Source: Apricaphanius iberus (lineage: Eukaryota; Chordata; Actinopteri; Cyprinodontiformes; Aphaniidae). From it: DNA of 64,000 nt. Numbering within the stretch: the first letter of the stretch is position 1; every line of letters starts with the position of its first letter. A program made the translations under genes and the position numbers. Location of the stretch: positions 1 to 64,000 of the forward strand of contig JAPXFQ010001674.1 in NCBI GenBank assembly GCA_028564705.1, read 5' to 3'. A model generated the notes under the pieces. That model did not search any database, had not been told where the DNA came from, and saw nothing but the letters and a program-made list of their open reading frames with translations. This document shows, one piece after another, positions 47,015 to 58,524 of the stretch.

Positions 47015-48498
47015 CAGTGTTGGGCAAGTTACTTCAAAACTGTAATACGTTATTTATTACTTGTTACTGTCATTTCAAAGTAATTAGTTACATTACAATA
47101 TTACTGTATTTATAATGTAATGCATTACACTACTATTACATTACTTTTAAGTTACTCTCACCAAAATAACTTCAAATATCGATTTGTGTAAATGACCCAA
47201 AGAGAGAGACAAACCCAGTGCTTTTATTTGTTTATTTTTGCTTCTTCCTGGGCTTTATTTTGGTAAAAATACAAGGTAGGAACCGCACCACTGATTATAA
47301 TGATATGCAGGTGTGATTCACCAGCAAACAACTTGGTGTGGTTTCTCAAGGAAAGCAACCAGCTAGAAGTGGGATTAAGGTATTTTTCATTTTCTGAATT
47401 TATTGTTTTTATTGTGAAACAGTTAAATGTTTTGGAAAAACCTAACCACTTAGCTGATGTAAAAGGGTAATAATTTTAATACTTTGTATTTTAATATTGT
47501 TATGTTTTATGTCTTTTAGTTCTTACGGTGTTTCGGAGTGAAAGGTGTTCAAAAAGGGAATTGTACAAAAGAAAAACAATGAACACAAATAAAAGACAAC
47601 TCAAAACATCAGTACGCTTTACCTTTACCTGGCTGGGTCTGCTACAATTTGTCTATCTAAATGTAGCTCATGGTGCTCAATTAGCTCATTACACATCCAG
47701 TAGAAGGTGATGTGGTATCTGACTGAGCTTGGATTGTAGTTAAAAAACAGTAAGATGCTGCTGCTTGTGGCGACAGGGATCTTGCTGACGAGTTTTCGGA
47801 AAGCTGGCGATTCCATCGTTGAAAGCGGCAGCATATCTTCGACAACATACTCCGCCACAAGTCTCCTCACCTCTCGGGGCTGAAGTAGTGTGTCAGATCG
47901 GGAGAAGGTTCATTTAGGCTGCTTCATCGGGTGATCGCCCTTGTCATCCTCTGCATGTCGTTTTGCTAACTTCACGTGACTGACTGTGGCACCTCAGTAA
48001 GTGTTTCATTAAATTACTGGTGCTATTTTGGGAAGTTGACAGTTCTTTGGGTGTAACACACAAAGTGCCTTGTTTTTAACAAACTTAAAGTAATGGGCAT
48101 ATGCCCATCTGGAGAATGTACTATCCACTGCAGGCTCATTCATCTCGGCTCTGTCTGACTACAGGAAGGGAAATATTTTGTGCGGACTTCCCTTTTATCC
48201 TCTGCTGATCTCGCATTTTTTTTCCTTCTTCTTCTTTTACTTCTTCTTCTTCGGGGTTTATGGGCAGCCGGCATCCAATCCGCGTTTTTTTGTTTTTTGT
48301 TAATTTGTATGAAGAAAAGGAAAACCTACCACTTTATTCCGGGTTAACGATGGATTGTAACGCGCATTACTGACATTTGCACCGAGTAAAATATTACATT
48401 CCCACTCCCCTGTAATGCCTTACATTACTGCGTTACAGCAAAAAGTAATGCTAATTACAGTAATTTATTACTTTTGTAACGCGTTACTCCCAACACTG
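47015..48498 (-). mobile_element. hAT transposon copy, internally deleted
   Basis: Starts CAGTGTTGGGCAAGTTACTT and ends AACGCGTTACTCCCAACACTG; both sides carry the perfect 8-bp duplication CATATCAA (47007-47014 and 48499-48506). Subterminal regions on both sides are full of GTAATGCATTAC/AGTAATTTATTAC-type motifs. At 1484 bases it is far shorter than an autonomous hAT and keeps only a transposase scrap. It lies in a HECT gene intron. Confidence 0.9.
47625..47870 (-). pseudogene. hAT transposase fragment
   Basis: The frame contains VVEDMLPLSTMESPAFRKLV followed by SKIPVA, the conserved N-terminal block after the BED finger in hAT (ZBED/Charlie-like) transposases. Flanking parts including the catalytic core are gone. 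Confidence 0.75.
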
Positions 48499-50180
48499 CA
48501 TATCAACTAGTCTAAGGTAAGGTAAGAAAAAAGGTCGCTATGTAAAGACGGTGGCCTATTCCTTTAACATTCAATGGTCACCAGGAAGGAAAATAAATGC
48601 ATTCATGGATACGTTTTGCAAACATTTTGGAAAGAGCTTGAACATCCACAAAATGTAAGACTTCAAAAAAAAGCGATTAAGACTTTGTAATACTTTTTAA
48701 GTGCCATAATTTTCTCATAACTGATTTATCAACTTTTAATACTTTTTAAAACCCTGCGGACAACTTGATGTAACCCGCACTTCCCGTATCTGTGCTGTCT
48801 GCATTTTCTGTATTTTAACAGTCAATGTATGTCCCTCCGTATTTTTTTAACCTTTAAAAGTTTAATCACTTATTGACACGTGGTAAGGTGTTATTACCAT
48901 AGACTGTTCATTGATATATTACAAGTTATCTGTGAATCCACCTTTAGTCACGCTGTCGCCAGCATGCCGTTGACCCCTTTCCTGTCACGCAACTTTCATA
49001 TAAAGGCCACTAGAGACCAAGAAACTTGAACTTGAGAGGATGTGCCATGAAAAAACCCTATCAAGCTTACAGAAAGCATGATATTAATATTTTATTGTCT
49101 TTACTACTCAGGGAAGTGATGAAATATTGGTCTCACACAGACTGTGAGGTCGAACGAAACAAAAACCCTCCAAAAGAATTTTCTTTTTTCTATTACTTTT
49201 CGAAAATTGTAGGTACCTTCAAGCACACAGTAGAGAGGGGAAGCCCATTTAGCCCTCTTGGTCTTGTAAAAGGTGATGACAGCCCTTTCTCTGTCCTCAA
49301 CATCTGAGCGTAGATCCATTGTAAGGCGAAGAGGTATCTCCACCTGTTACTCCCTCAAGAGTCTTTCTCTGAAGATCTTAGCTGCACTTGAAGCATTTAT
49401 AATTTGCTTCCATTCTATGAGGGACACACAATAAACAAGTGTTAATGTACACATTCATGCAACAGATAAGTTTTACAATGTAATTGCAATGGCAACAAAA
49501 ATGTTGAAATCTTGACGAATACCGGGGACATAGTCAACACTGGATGATGGTCCAGATGTGTCATTGACTGCAACTGACGCAGTGGTTCTTCCCGTTTGAC
49601 CAGAATCACTGCGTGCTGATCTTGAAGTCCCCTCTCCAGCATCATTTTGAGGATATGGCAACACATTTTCTGAAAAACTAAAAAAAAAAAGCAAATATTT
49701 GTACCATGGAATATTTGACAATAAATAGCCTACATCTATCACTCTTACGAAATTTTATAAAATAGTACCCGTCTCCACAACTGCTGGCGTGAAATTCAAT
49801 TTCTTCTTGTGCGATTTGCTCGTCACATATTGGGCAAGCCATCTGAGTGTGGAAAACGAAGACAAATTGTTATAGTATTTTACAAGCTAATGTAAAACAA
49901 ATTTTTTAATGAAGATGATTATGTTACTCAACTGTGGAGCTGCCTTCTCTTTGTTGAGGACTTAGCATTTCAACCTCATAAGAGCTCTGTGAATTTACAA
50001 TGAAAAATAACTGAAGAAAAGAAACCTTTAGCTGACAAAAATAGTTGTAGTTTTACTTACATCATCATTGCAGGACTTGATGTGCAGAGCCAGGAACTGT
50101 AAAGGCATAACAATCCCACACATCTTGCACGTGGCCTTTGGCATTTTGGTAAATTCCGGAGCATCATGGGGAAGTGGACT

Positions 50181-52345
50181 TGATTGATTGATTGATTGAA
50201 AAAGTTTATTTGAACATAAAGACAACTTAATAAGTGACAAACAACAAAATAATCGATACATACAAAAAAAATGAAAAGATGTCTTTGTTCAAAAGGGAGT
50301 GGGAAGAAGCAGGCGCTTATTCAATCCCACCCCCTTGCCCCACACCACCAACTACCTTGTATATATATAAAATACAACAAAATTTATGGATTAATAACAA
50401 ATAGTAGTAATTAGTATAACAATAATAGTTACATCAGTTATAATAATAATAGAGACAGTTCTAGACTATCAATTTAATAAAAATGTATTTCATATTAATA
50501 TTAAAAATCATCATTACCATAACATTTTTTAAATAACAACTAATCATGATCACTACCATTACCGCAATAACTATCATCAGTATAATATCAATAATGACAA
50601 ACAATAAATAGTAAAAATCACAGTCCCTCATTTTTATACCTTTCAAAGACCGTATTCTTATATAAAGATTTAAAGGAGTGTATATGAGGACATTGCCTGT
50701 GTTCGTCTTCCAGCCTGTTCCACAGTTTTACCCCACATACAGACACACAAAAACTCTTTCTGGTTGTTCTGACTAAATGCATTTTAAATTTTGTATCCCC
50801 CCGTAAGTTATAACCCCCGTCTCTCTGACTGAAAAGATTTTGGATGTTGAGTGGTGCTAAATGTTTGCTAACTTTAAACATGATCTGTGCTGTGTGATAA
50901 TGAACCAGGTCCTGAAGTTTAAGTAACTTTGATTGTAGAAACAGAGAATGAGTATGATCTAGATACCCAGCTTTGTGTATGACACGGACTGCCCTTTTCT
51001 GTAATACTGACAGTGAGTATAGTGAATTTTTATAATTGTTTCCCCAGATCTCTATACAATAGATGAAGTATGGAAGAACTAATGAGCAATACAGAATATG
51101 AAGTGAATTATAATCTAAAAATTGCTTTATTTTATTTATGATTCCAATGTTCTTTGCTACTTTAATTTGTATGTGTCTTATGTGGGGCTTCCAACTGAGT
51201 TTATTGTCTATTATCACACCCAACATCTTCATTTCCTTTACATTTTCAATTATTATATTATCAATTTTTATATATTCATTATCCTTATTACTGTATTTTG
51301 CAAATGCTATAACCTTAGTTTTCTCTATATTCAATGACAATTTATTACTGTCCATCCATTTTTTAACTTTATTTAATTCATTATTTATAGTATCAATTAC
51401 ACTACTGTAGTCATTTCCAGAATAAATTATAGTAGTATCATCAGCAAATAATATTAATTTTAGCAGTTTAGACACTTGAAATATATCATTTATATATATG
51501 TTAAATAATTTAGGACCCAAAATCGACCCCTGGGGGACCCCACAAGCGATCTCCATACACTCAGACATGTATTCACCCATTTTCACAAACTATTTTCTCC
51601 CAGATAGATAACTTGTAATCCAGTCCAGTGCCACACCCCTAACACCATACAGCTGAAGTTTATTGATTAGTATTGAATGGTTTATTGTATCAAATGCTTT
51701 TTTTAAATCTAAAAATACACCAATTGCATATTTGCCTTGATCTAATGCATTTATTATTTCTTCCTTTGCTTCTACTATTGCGAGAGAAGTTGTACTCTTT
51801 GCTCTGAATCCGTAATGACTTTGGTTAAGTATTTCATGTTTATTTAAGAAGTTTTCCAATCTATTGTTAAAAAGTTTTTCCAGGATTTTTTAAAACTGTG
51901 GTAGGAGTGACACTGGTCTGTAGTTTGTGTATAAGTGTTTGTTCCCTTGCTTGAATAATGGAATGACTTTTGCTGTTTTCATATTTTGTGGAAATGAACC
52001 GGTTTGGAATGATAGATTGCAAATATATGTTAATGGTTTTAAAATGCTGTCGATAACTCTTTTAACTAATGACATATCAATATCTTCACAGTCCGTAGAG
52101 AATTTGTTATTAAAATTTTTTACAATTGTTTTTACCTCCAACTCATCTACTGCTGAGAGAAAGACTGAGTGAGAGTTATTCTTAATCAGCGTTCCAAACA
52201 TGGTGTCTCTTCCTTGGTCTGAAATCCTTGCTGCCAACTCTGGTCCCACTTTCACAAAAAAATAATTCATTCTATTTGCTATGTTTTTCATATCATAATT
52301 ATTATCATGGTCTTCAATAAAATATTCTGGATATATCATTTTCTT
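50181..52345 (-). mobile_element. CR1/Rex1-like LINE inserted in a HECT exon
   Basis: Minus strand, 5'-truncated near 52345, with its 3' end at 50181 marked by TGATTGATTGATTGATTGAA (an ATCA-type tail on the LINE strand). Outside it, HECT exon 5 coding sequence resumes on both sides. No obvious target duplication. The 3' UTR (50181-50617) is AT-rich. Confidence 0.85.
50618..52339 (-). pseudogene. CR1/Rex1-like LINE reverse transcriptase
   Basis: A single frame of 574 codons with only two stops (TAA after SLLPQF, TAG after LSGRK). RT motifs are intact: FKQGNKHLYTNYRPVSLLP, motif A GVFLDLKKAFDTINHSIL, motif B CGVPQGSILGPKLFNIYIND and motif C LILFADDTTII. The C-terminal part has LWGVIIDNKLSWK-like wording (MLGVIIDNKLSWKPHI) and ends near VCGVKLWNRLEDEH. 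The endonuclease is lost by 5' truncation. The near-intact frame implies a rather recent insertion. Family placement between Rex1 and other CR1-group LINEs is by wording only. Confidence 0.85.
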
Positions 52346-53861
52346 ATTTCCACCTTTGCATCCAGCTCCTCTTGGAGTGGGACAATGTAAAGGATGTGTT
52401 TCCCATTATTTGTCACATTTTTGAGGAGTTGTGCAGTATAACCCTCTGACTCTGTGGCAACCACATTCAGTTTCCGGTGTCCTTGACCACCTAAGTAAAA
52501 ATAAATACATTACACAATAATTCTATGTAAAATTTTGTATTTGCAGCTGTTTTGCTTATATGTTGTTTTCTTGTAGCTGTGATTTGTGGTGTCTTAAGTA
52601 CACCACCAGTTATGCAACAAAGGTGAATTAACATTCACATTATAATAGCTGAACAAAAACTTAGAAAAAAAACTTAGTCGCATATTTACTGTACCTGATG
52701 CTTTGTAACAAAGCCACCCTCCAGACAACTGTTTCAGTTTGGGATAATGATCTTCAAGTACACTGACAATCTAAAAATTAAAGATTTCCATGAAAAACAG
52801 TATGATGTATAGTTTAGATAAATGATATATAGTTTAGATAAAATGCATACATAAGCCGGGCATGCACTCACACACCTTGAAGGTCAAAGGTTGCATCAAT
52901 CCATAAAAAAAGCAAACAAAACTTTAGGAAAAGCTAATCTTAACTGACCAAACCTTTTATACATAAAATTATACCCGATTTAAAAAAGTAAGCTGCTATG
53001 ATACACAGGTAATTTATACAATTATGTGAAATTACCTCATCGTGACAAGAATTGTCAGCCACTATCACAGTTCTTTTCCCCAAGCCTGCCTCAAGGAGTC
53101 TGATATATTCAGATGCCTTTGGAGTGTGATCAGTTGGAGAAGCGATAAGAAAAAACTGCAGCGTAACCGATTTTACAGGCAGTGCTGGGGACATTCTGGA
53201 TAAGGCAAGAGGGCGTCTCTTGGTGCGGATCACTTCACGGCGAAAATAACCTGGAAATGACCTGCATCACAGGAAGACATACACTGAACAATAAATCTTG
53301 AAAATATTTGTTTTACACCACACTGACATCTTAACTCTGTTCACCCCCCTTTACAGGATCTATAAGTACTGGAAAACAAGTTTCATGTACTTAAATTATA
53401 AAAAAATAAAACAGCTGTCCAGACAGGCAACAACATTAGCTTACTCTTAAATTGACACCTGCTGATGTTGTGCATATCACCTTTAGTAACACAGAGAACA
53501 CTGGAATAGTATCTAATATGCAATTAAAATCTTCAAATCTTCTGGTGTGGTTGTACTGTATTACTCTATCAACGAAAAAGTATGAAATTGTATCCCTACC
53601 GTCGCATTTCATTTGCAACAGATTGGGTTGTCACAGCAGGAGTTGAGGAGGCCAACCTTGCAAGGACTTGGTCTGTCCCTCCCTGGCTACTTTCAAGTGG
53701 CTGTCCAGATGGCTGGTGCCTTGAAATGAGGCTGAGTAGTGATTGTGCGGCATCTGCAATAGCAGCATAGTTGTCCTACAAGAAACATAAGCAGAAAAGT
53801 GTTATCAAGTGATTTTTCGAATAGAGAAACCTCCGACCGAGTGGCCAGATCAAATTAAAAT

Positions 53862-54796
53862 TTTCATTATTTCACACAATAGTTTCATGATATAGCCAAA
53901 AGTCAGCTATAGTAAAAGAGCAAGTGTAAATTTACAGACTACATTCAGAATTAAAAATTCAGCCGTGGATAACGGCTCATTGGTGCGTTTAGCTACTTAC
54001 TCGGTAGCTAGCTAAGTAGCACTACCTAATGAAATGACTGTGGTAAAATTATTATCAAATGCGTGGGAGGACGGTTTTGTAGTAAGTTACTGTTAGTTGT
54101 AAGGTGATCAAAATCGCTTACCGGTCTCTCAGCCATGGTGTCGGTGACCGTGTCGTTGTCCGTGTCGGCGACGGCGTCCGTCTCTCCCCGATTCCCGAAC
54201 TTTCAACAGACAGGCTCCTTTGGCACCAGTCTGTCAGTCATTGGCGCATCACACTGTCAGTCCTACTTGTTCTTACATGTGATTGGACTACACGATTGGG
54301 CACGTGTCCCTCCCCGGAGCGATGAGGTTTTTTTTTTTTTCAGCGAGTGTGAGTTTCAGAGTTTCGAATCGTAAAGCACCGAGAGAACGCTGCCAAAAAT
54401 CACGTCATCGCAACCAGACGAATCTACGAAAGGCAGATGTTGGAAAGTTGAATATTTTTTCAGATCTCATATTACAAGCTTTCAAAGGTTTTTTGCAAAT
54501 ATAGCGTGGTGGGAAAACAATGCCATATTTGAAACTGTGAAAAAGCTTACTTGAAAAACGGCAAAGGTGAAACAAGCAGTTTGAATCCCTGAAAACGTGA
54601 GGCTGAAACTCTGTACTTTGCATGTTGAATTAATGAAAACATAAATGCTATTTACAAAATTATAATTGCAGAGATTCAAATTTTATTTTCAGACTTTCAA
54701 AACTTTATTTCAGGTTTTAAATGTTCAAATACTGATTTTCAAGGTTTCAAAACTTGTTTTTTCAGTTTCAGATTATGTCATCGATCTCACTTCATA
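53862..54796 (-). repeat. Right long terminal inverted repeat
   Basis: Inverted partner of 38594-39494. Contains exon 1 of the HECT gene at 54136-54122 and the mirrored promoter-like region. Has about 40 bases not in the left copy near 53925-53965. Confidence 0.95.
54137..54310 (-). promoter_or_regulatory. Putative promoter and 5' UTR of the HECT gene, inside the right TIR
   Basis: Mirror of the left TIR: CG-rich leader, CCAAT boxes (seen as ATTGG on the plus strand near 54240, 54282 and 54295), start context GACACCATGG. The sequence is nearly identical to the integrase promoter. Confidence 0.6.
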
Positions 54797-54988
54797 GTTT
54801 GGGGTATCAACGCAGTTCAGGGGTGAAAAAGCGGCAGATATCTCACAAGGTTTTGCTAGAGAATCTTACTTCTAACTATCCAATAGAAGCAATGAAAAAT
54901 ACCTGAATGTTAATAGCATTGACATTTCTCCATGTCTTTCCAAAAATGATTGAGCTGACATCCTGTGAGCTCATTGGTTATGAAACAT

Positions 54989-55320
54989 AGGGCTGCACGG
55001 TGGCGCAGTGGTTAGCACTGTTGCCTTGCAGCAAGAAGGTTGTGGGGTCTTTCTGCATGTTCTCCCCGTGCATGCGTGGGTTCCCTCTGGGAACTCTGGC
55101 TTCCACAGTCCAAAAACATGACGTTTAAACCAGAGTAGAGGTTAATTGATCTCTCCAAATTGTCCTTAGGTGTGCATGGTTGTTTGTCCTGTCTGTCTCT
55201 ATGTCACCCTGTGATGGACCTGCCTCTTGCCCGTTGATAGCTGGAGATAGGCAAGTACAAGTGGAGATAGGCACCCCGCAACCCATTAAGGATTAAGCGG
55301 TTAAGAAAATGGATGGATGT
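54989..55320 (+). mobile_element. tRNA-derived SINE with GGAT tail
   Basis: Head GGGCTGCACGGTGGCGCAGT followed by GGTTAGCACTGTTGCC (A-box-like), then CAGCAAGAAGGTTGTGGGGTC where the B box is damaged, a middle with CATGTTCTCCCCGTGCATGC and CCCTGTGATGGACCTGCC, and the tail GATTAAGCGG ... GAAAATGGATGGATG. Same family as 24195-24526. Confidence 0.75.
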
Positions 55321-57769
55321 CTGCTTATTGGTCCTCATCTGAGGAACAGCAATGAAAATATGTATTAGATTATGCAGAAGTCACGGGCCTGCGTGTGAAC
55401 AATACATGCAAAAATGCATAATTTTACTTAGCAGGAGGGGAAACTCCTGATTATTACTTTATCCCGTGTGTCCAATTGAAAATGAAGGGGTGATGTGGTC
55501 TAGAAAACTAAGTATACTGCCCCAACTTCTGAAGATGCAAACACTTATGGACCAGATGTTTAACTTAGATCATGACAACCTGAGTTTAGGAATGATGTAT
55601 TTAAGTATTTTTCCGATATTGACTCTGAAATGATGAATCCCTCAGGATGTTGTTTTGTTGTACCAGCTAGAAAACAAACAGTTATGCCAAATCTTTTATT
55701 CCTTCTGCCATTAAACGTTTAAACCAGAGTAGAGGTGATATTACTTTGAAGTAAAGATGTACCTGTGTTTAACTTAATACTTACATTTTCTTCTACTTCT
55801 ACATAATTTAATTCCATGCCAGTCAAGTGTCACTGAATGACCAGGGACATGTAAAATTTTGTAAGTTTGATGTCTCTAAAATGCTATTCCTTTGTCATTG
55901 TTTGCTTGTTGTCATTGTAATGTATTAGACATTGTATTAGTTTTACTTCTACGCTTGAGAACTGTTTAAACTGAATTGCCCCTTAAGGACTTATAAAGGT
56001 TTCTATCTATCTGTCTGAAAACCCTTTTAAAGGAATGATTCACTACATATCAAGTCAAAATCTGAATCTTGATCTGAATAAAGTGTGAGAAATGTTTAGT
56101 ATTTGTGTTCATTTTTTGTCCCCAGTGTAGCACAAATACATTATATGTAAACTAACTGAGAAAGCAAAAATTGAGAAGCATTAGTATTTTTTTTGCTTAA
56201 TGAGGAACTGTGATAGTTGATGGACCACTTACCAGATATTATTTTTAATAAGAACAGGATTAGAGAAGGGCACAGAAAGAATGAAAGAAAGAATTTCATT
56301 TTCTTCATCTGGAAACATTAATAATGATAAAAATCTTGATAATGAAAAATAATCTGGCCTTCTACATTACAAGCACTATGGTTGACTTTCCCCCATTTGC
56401 CCAGCTCACAAGCTGGTGACAGAACTTTGACAGACTGAAGTGTAGGATTAATTGATAAAACAGACGTACTGTATACGTGTGGAAAAAAAGGCTAGCTTAC
56501 ACAAACACACGCACACACACGGCAGCCGTGAGCTGGTCATTCTCCTCTATTCTTTACCTCAAGCCTGCCACTTTCCAGCACCTCTACACACGTTTTTTAG
56601 CTCTCACTAGTCCCTTCATGGTTTTCACACTCTTTTACTTACTCAGACAATGGCCTGTGAATTAAGACCAACCAAAGAGATGTATATGTAATTTCAGCAG
56701 ATCAACACTTGCTGTTTTCCAAGAGGCCTACAAGGTTTCTTATTGCCACGGAAACATAAGAAAAAGTGGTTGGGATGACGTGTTAACGTGACCAAGTGAA
56801 ATACCCTGTAGCTGTTTTTACGCATCATGCTACATTTCTAGTCAGCTGTCTTAATCTTACAAACTCAATTTAGGGCAGTCTGACAAAGTCCAGACAACAC
56901 CAGTACACTGCATTACTGTAGAATTAAGTGTGTTTCCACTATCAAGACTTCAGGGTAATTTAACCAGATCTTTCTCTGATGGGGTAATCTATTGGTCTGT
57001 TCATCTCAGCCGCCGTGTCTCCATGCACATTTTGCCCCCTTAAGGAGTCAGCCAAAGACATCCGCATATCTCATCTTTTAAGCAGTGGGTAGCATTACTG
57101 ATGAGCAGAAAAAGGAACCACAGCGGCAGAAACAAACAAGATATTTTATTAACTACTTCACTATCATCTGTTCTTATTTTACAAAGCTGGCTGTTGCAGT
57201 TATCTGCTCATCTCTCTCTGAATTACAACCAATCAGCACACCGTAAAAACAGCTCCTGCTGAGTGACTTATACAGGTACTCAATTGGTTCCTAATACAGC
57301 CCTTAAAATGGCCCTGTAGAGCTGGCCCAATAAAGAGGAGCCCCACATATACTTAGTTGGTCCGGTGAAACTACGCTGGAATTCCGATAGTGGAAATGCA
57401 TCTATTGTGAATGCAATCTGCCCTTGTCGTAGTCCCATAGAGTTTGACTTTGGTTGTGTGTTAGCTTTGCCTTCTGGTTGTGGTTTGTTACTTCTGCCAA
57501 GGAGATTATATTTTAAAATAATTGGCAGATATTCTTGAAACTGTCAGGAAATGCCAGCAGTGGGCCCAAGAACAAGTGATAAGATACTATGGTTGATAAG
57601 GAACACTTTCTGGGAGCGGGGAGGGTTAGAGGTGGGAAGGGAACTAACTTGGCAGATGTCTGCGCTTAATAGTTTTTTGTTGTTTTTTTCCTATATGAGG
57701 AATTGTTATTTGTGATGGAACTGTTATTGACTGGCAGGGCCATGAGAGCTATATTGTTATGTCTGTCTT
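55321..57769. other. Unassigned spacer
   Basis: No gene recognised. Near 55975-56020 the string AATTGCCCCTTAAGGACTTA followed by TAAAGGTTTCTATCTATC resembles a common fish LINE 3' tail. Short CA-rich run at 56500-56522. Confidence 0.4.
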
Positions 57770-57870
57770 CTCAGAGCCCCAGACGGTCGTGGCAGATGAC
57801 CGCTTGTACTGAGCCATGTTCTGCCGGAGGTTTCTTCCTGTTTAAGGGGAGTTTGCACTTCAATTGCCCC
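57770..57870 (+). mobile_element. L2 LINE 3' UTR fragment
   Basis: Shares CGTGGCAGATGACCGCTTGT-like sequence, TTCTGCCGGAGGTTTCTTCC and GGGGAGTTT with the L2 UTR at 59540-59620. Confidence 0.65.
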
Positions 57871-58524
57871 AACAGCTCAGACAGTTGTTTTTTTAAGAGA
57901 CAGCAAAGTCCTTCGTTGCCCTGGTCTACATTTCAAAGAACACAAGACACATTATTGACACACTCCAATGGTACCTTCAGTGTTATGAGGTGTTTTTGGT
58001 GTCTCTATAGAAATAAAAGTAACAGTAAATTAAATATAACAGAAAGCACAACTTCAAATTTAAGAGCTTGTTCTGTTCTACAAATAAAATACATTTTAAT
58101 ATGACTTGGTAATAAAACATGCAATGTGCACTCTGCATTGATTTCTGTTATCTGGTCTTGCTTACCTCCAGCTGCCCGTTCAATCACCTCAGAGATCCAC
58201 TGTGATGTTTCATCATCCGAACAATGCAGCTCCGTTTTTAGCTCAGCTAGCCTTGCAGTCTCATCCAGGTGTCTTTGGCATGTCTGATAAATAGTGTTAT
58301 ATAATCATAGGCGTCATTTTAACCGGGGACGCCGGGGACACATCCCCAGCAATATTTATGATTGGCAGATTTGTCCCCACCAAGCCTGATGTGGAAATTT
58401 TTACTGACCTAACAGCCACTTCTCCTCCCAGTAAAGTTTCCGCATCAGTGTCTAACTTGCATTGATTTAATAAAGATAGAATTTTCACTACGTTTATACT
58501 CTGCAATGCATATTGTAATGAAAC

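Larger units (their letters stand above)
43735..54136 (-). pseudogene. HECT-type E3 ubiquitin-ligase-like gene, about 15 exons, disrupted
   Basis: Minus strand. Exons: 54136-54122 (MAERP, in the TIR), 53775-53600, 53261-53036, 52770-52695, 52490-about 52346 plus 50180-50061 (one exon split by a LINE), 49986-49928, 49842-49769, 49677-about 49530, 49414-49217, 46218-46132, 45785-45541, 45463-45335, 45216-45076, 44343-44229, 43952-43735. The middle has two zinc-finger-like motifs, CKMCGIVMPLQFLALHIKSC and CPICDEQIAQEEIEFHASSC. The end is a HECT-like lobe: GEGVSRYF, AGRMLGHSFLHGGPGLAGIS, and the catalytic-Cys segment LPKASTCYQTLRIPGHF ending HTGFGLV. The last six junctions are all in phase. Damage: the LINE in exon 5, an in-frame TAA in exon 9 (after RERLLRE), and one-base problems at the exon 6-7 and 8-9 junctions. 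Resembles fish G2E3-like HECT proteins. Its role for the element is unknown. Confidence 0.8.
38594..54796. mobile_element. Giant DNA transposon with 0.9-kb inverted repeats, integrase and HECT genes
   Basis: Sequence 38594-39494 recurs, nearly identical and inverted, at 53862-54796. Between them lie two convergent spliced genes: an integrase-like DDE transposase (plus) and a HECT E3-ligase-like protein (minus), meeting tail to tail about 440 bases apart. Polinton-type DNA polymerase B, packaging ATPase, protease and capsid genes are absent, so it is not a Polinton. The integrase differs from Gypsy integrases by its wording ([22 protein letters not shown]). Related integrase-bearing superfamilies such as Ginger or IS3EU are candidates but I cannot assign one. 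No clear target-site duplication was found next to the outer ends (TATGAAGTGAGATCGATGAC). Confidence 0.85.

Noticed and set aside
38594..54796. Polinton/Maverick identity for the long-TIR element
   Set aside because: Long TIRs and an integrase fit superficially, but no DNA polymerase B, packaging ATPase, protease or capsid frames exist on either strand, and the ends lack the usual AG start.
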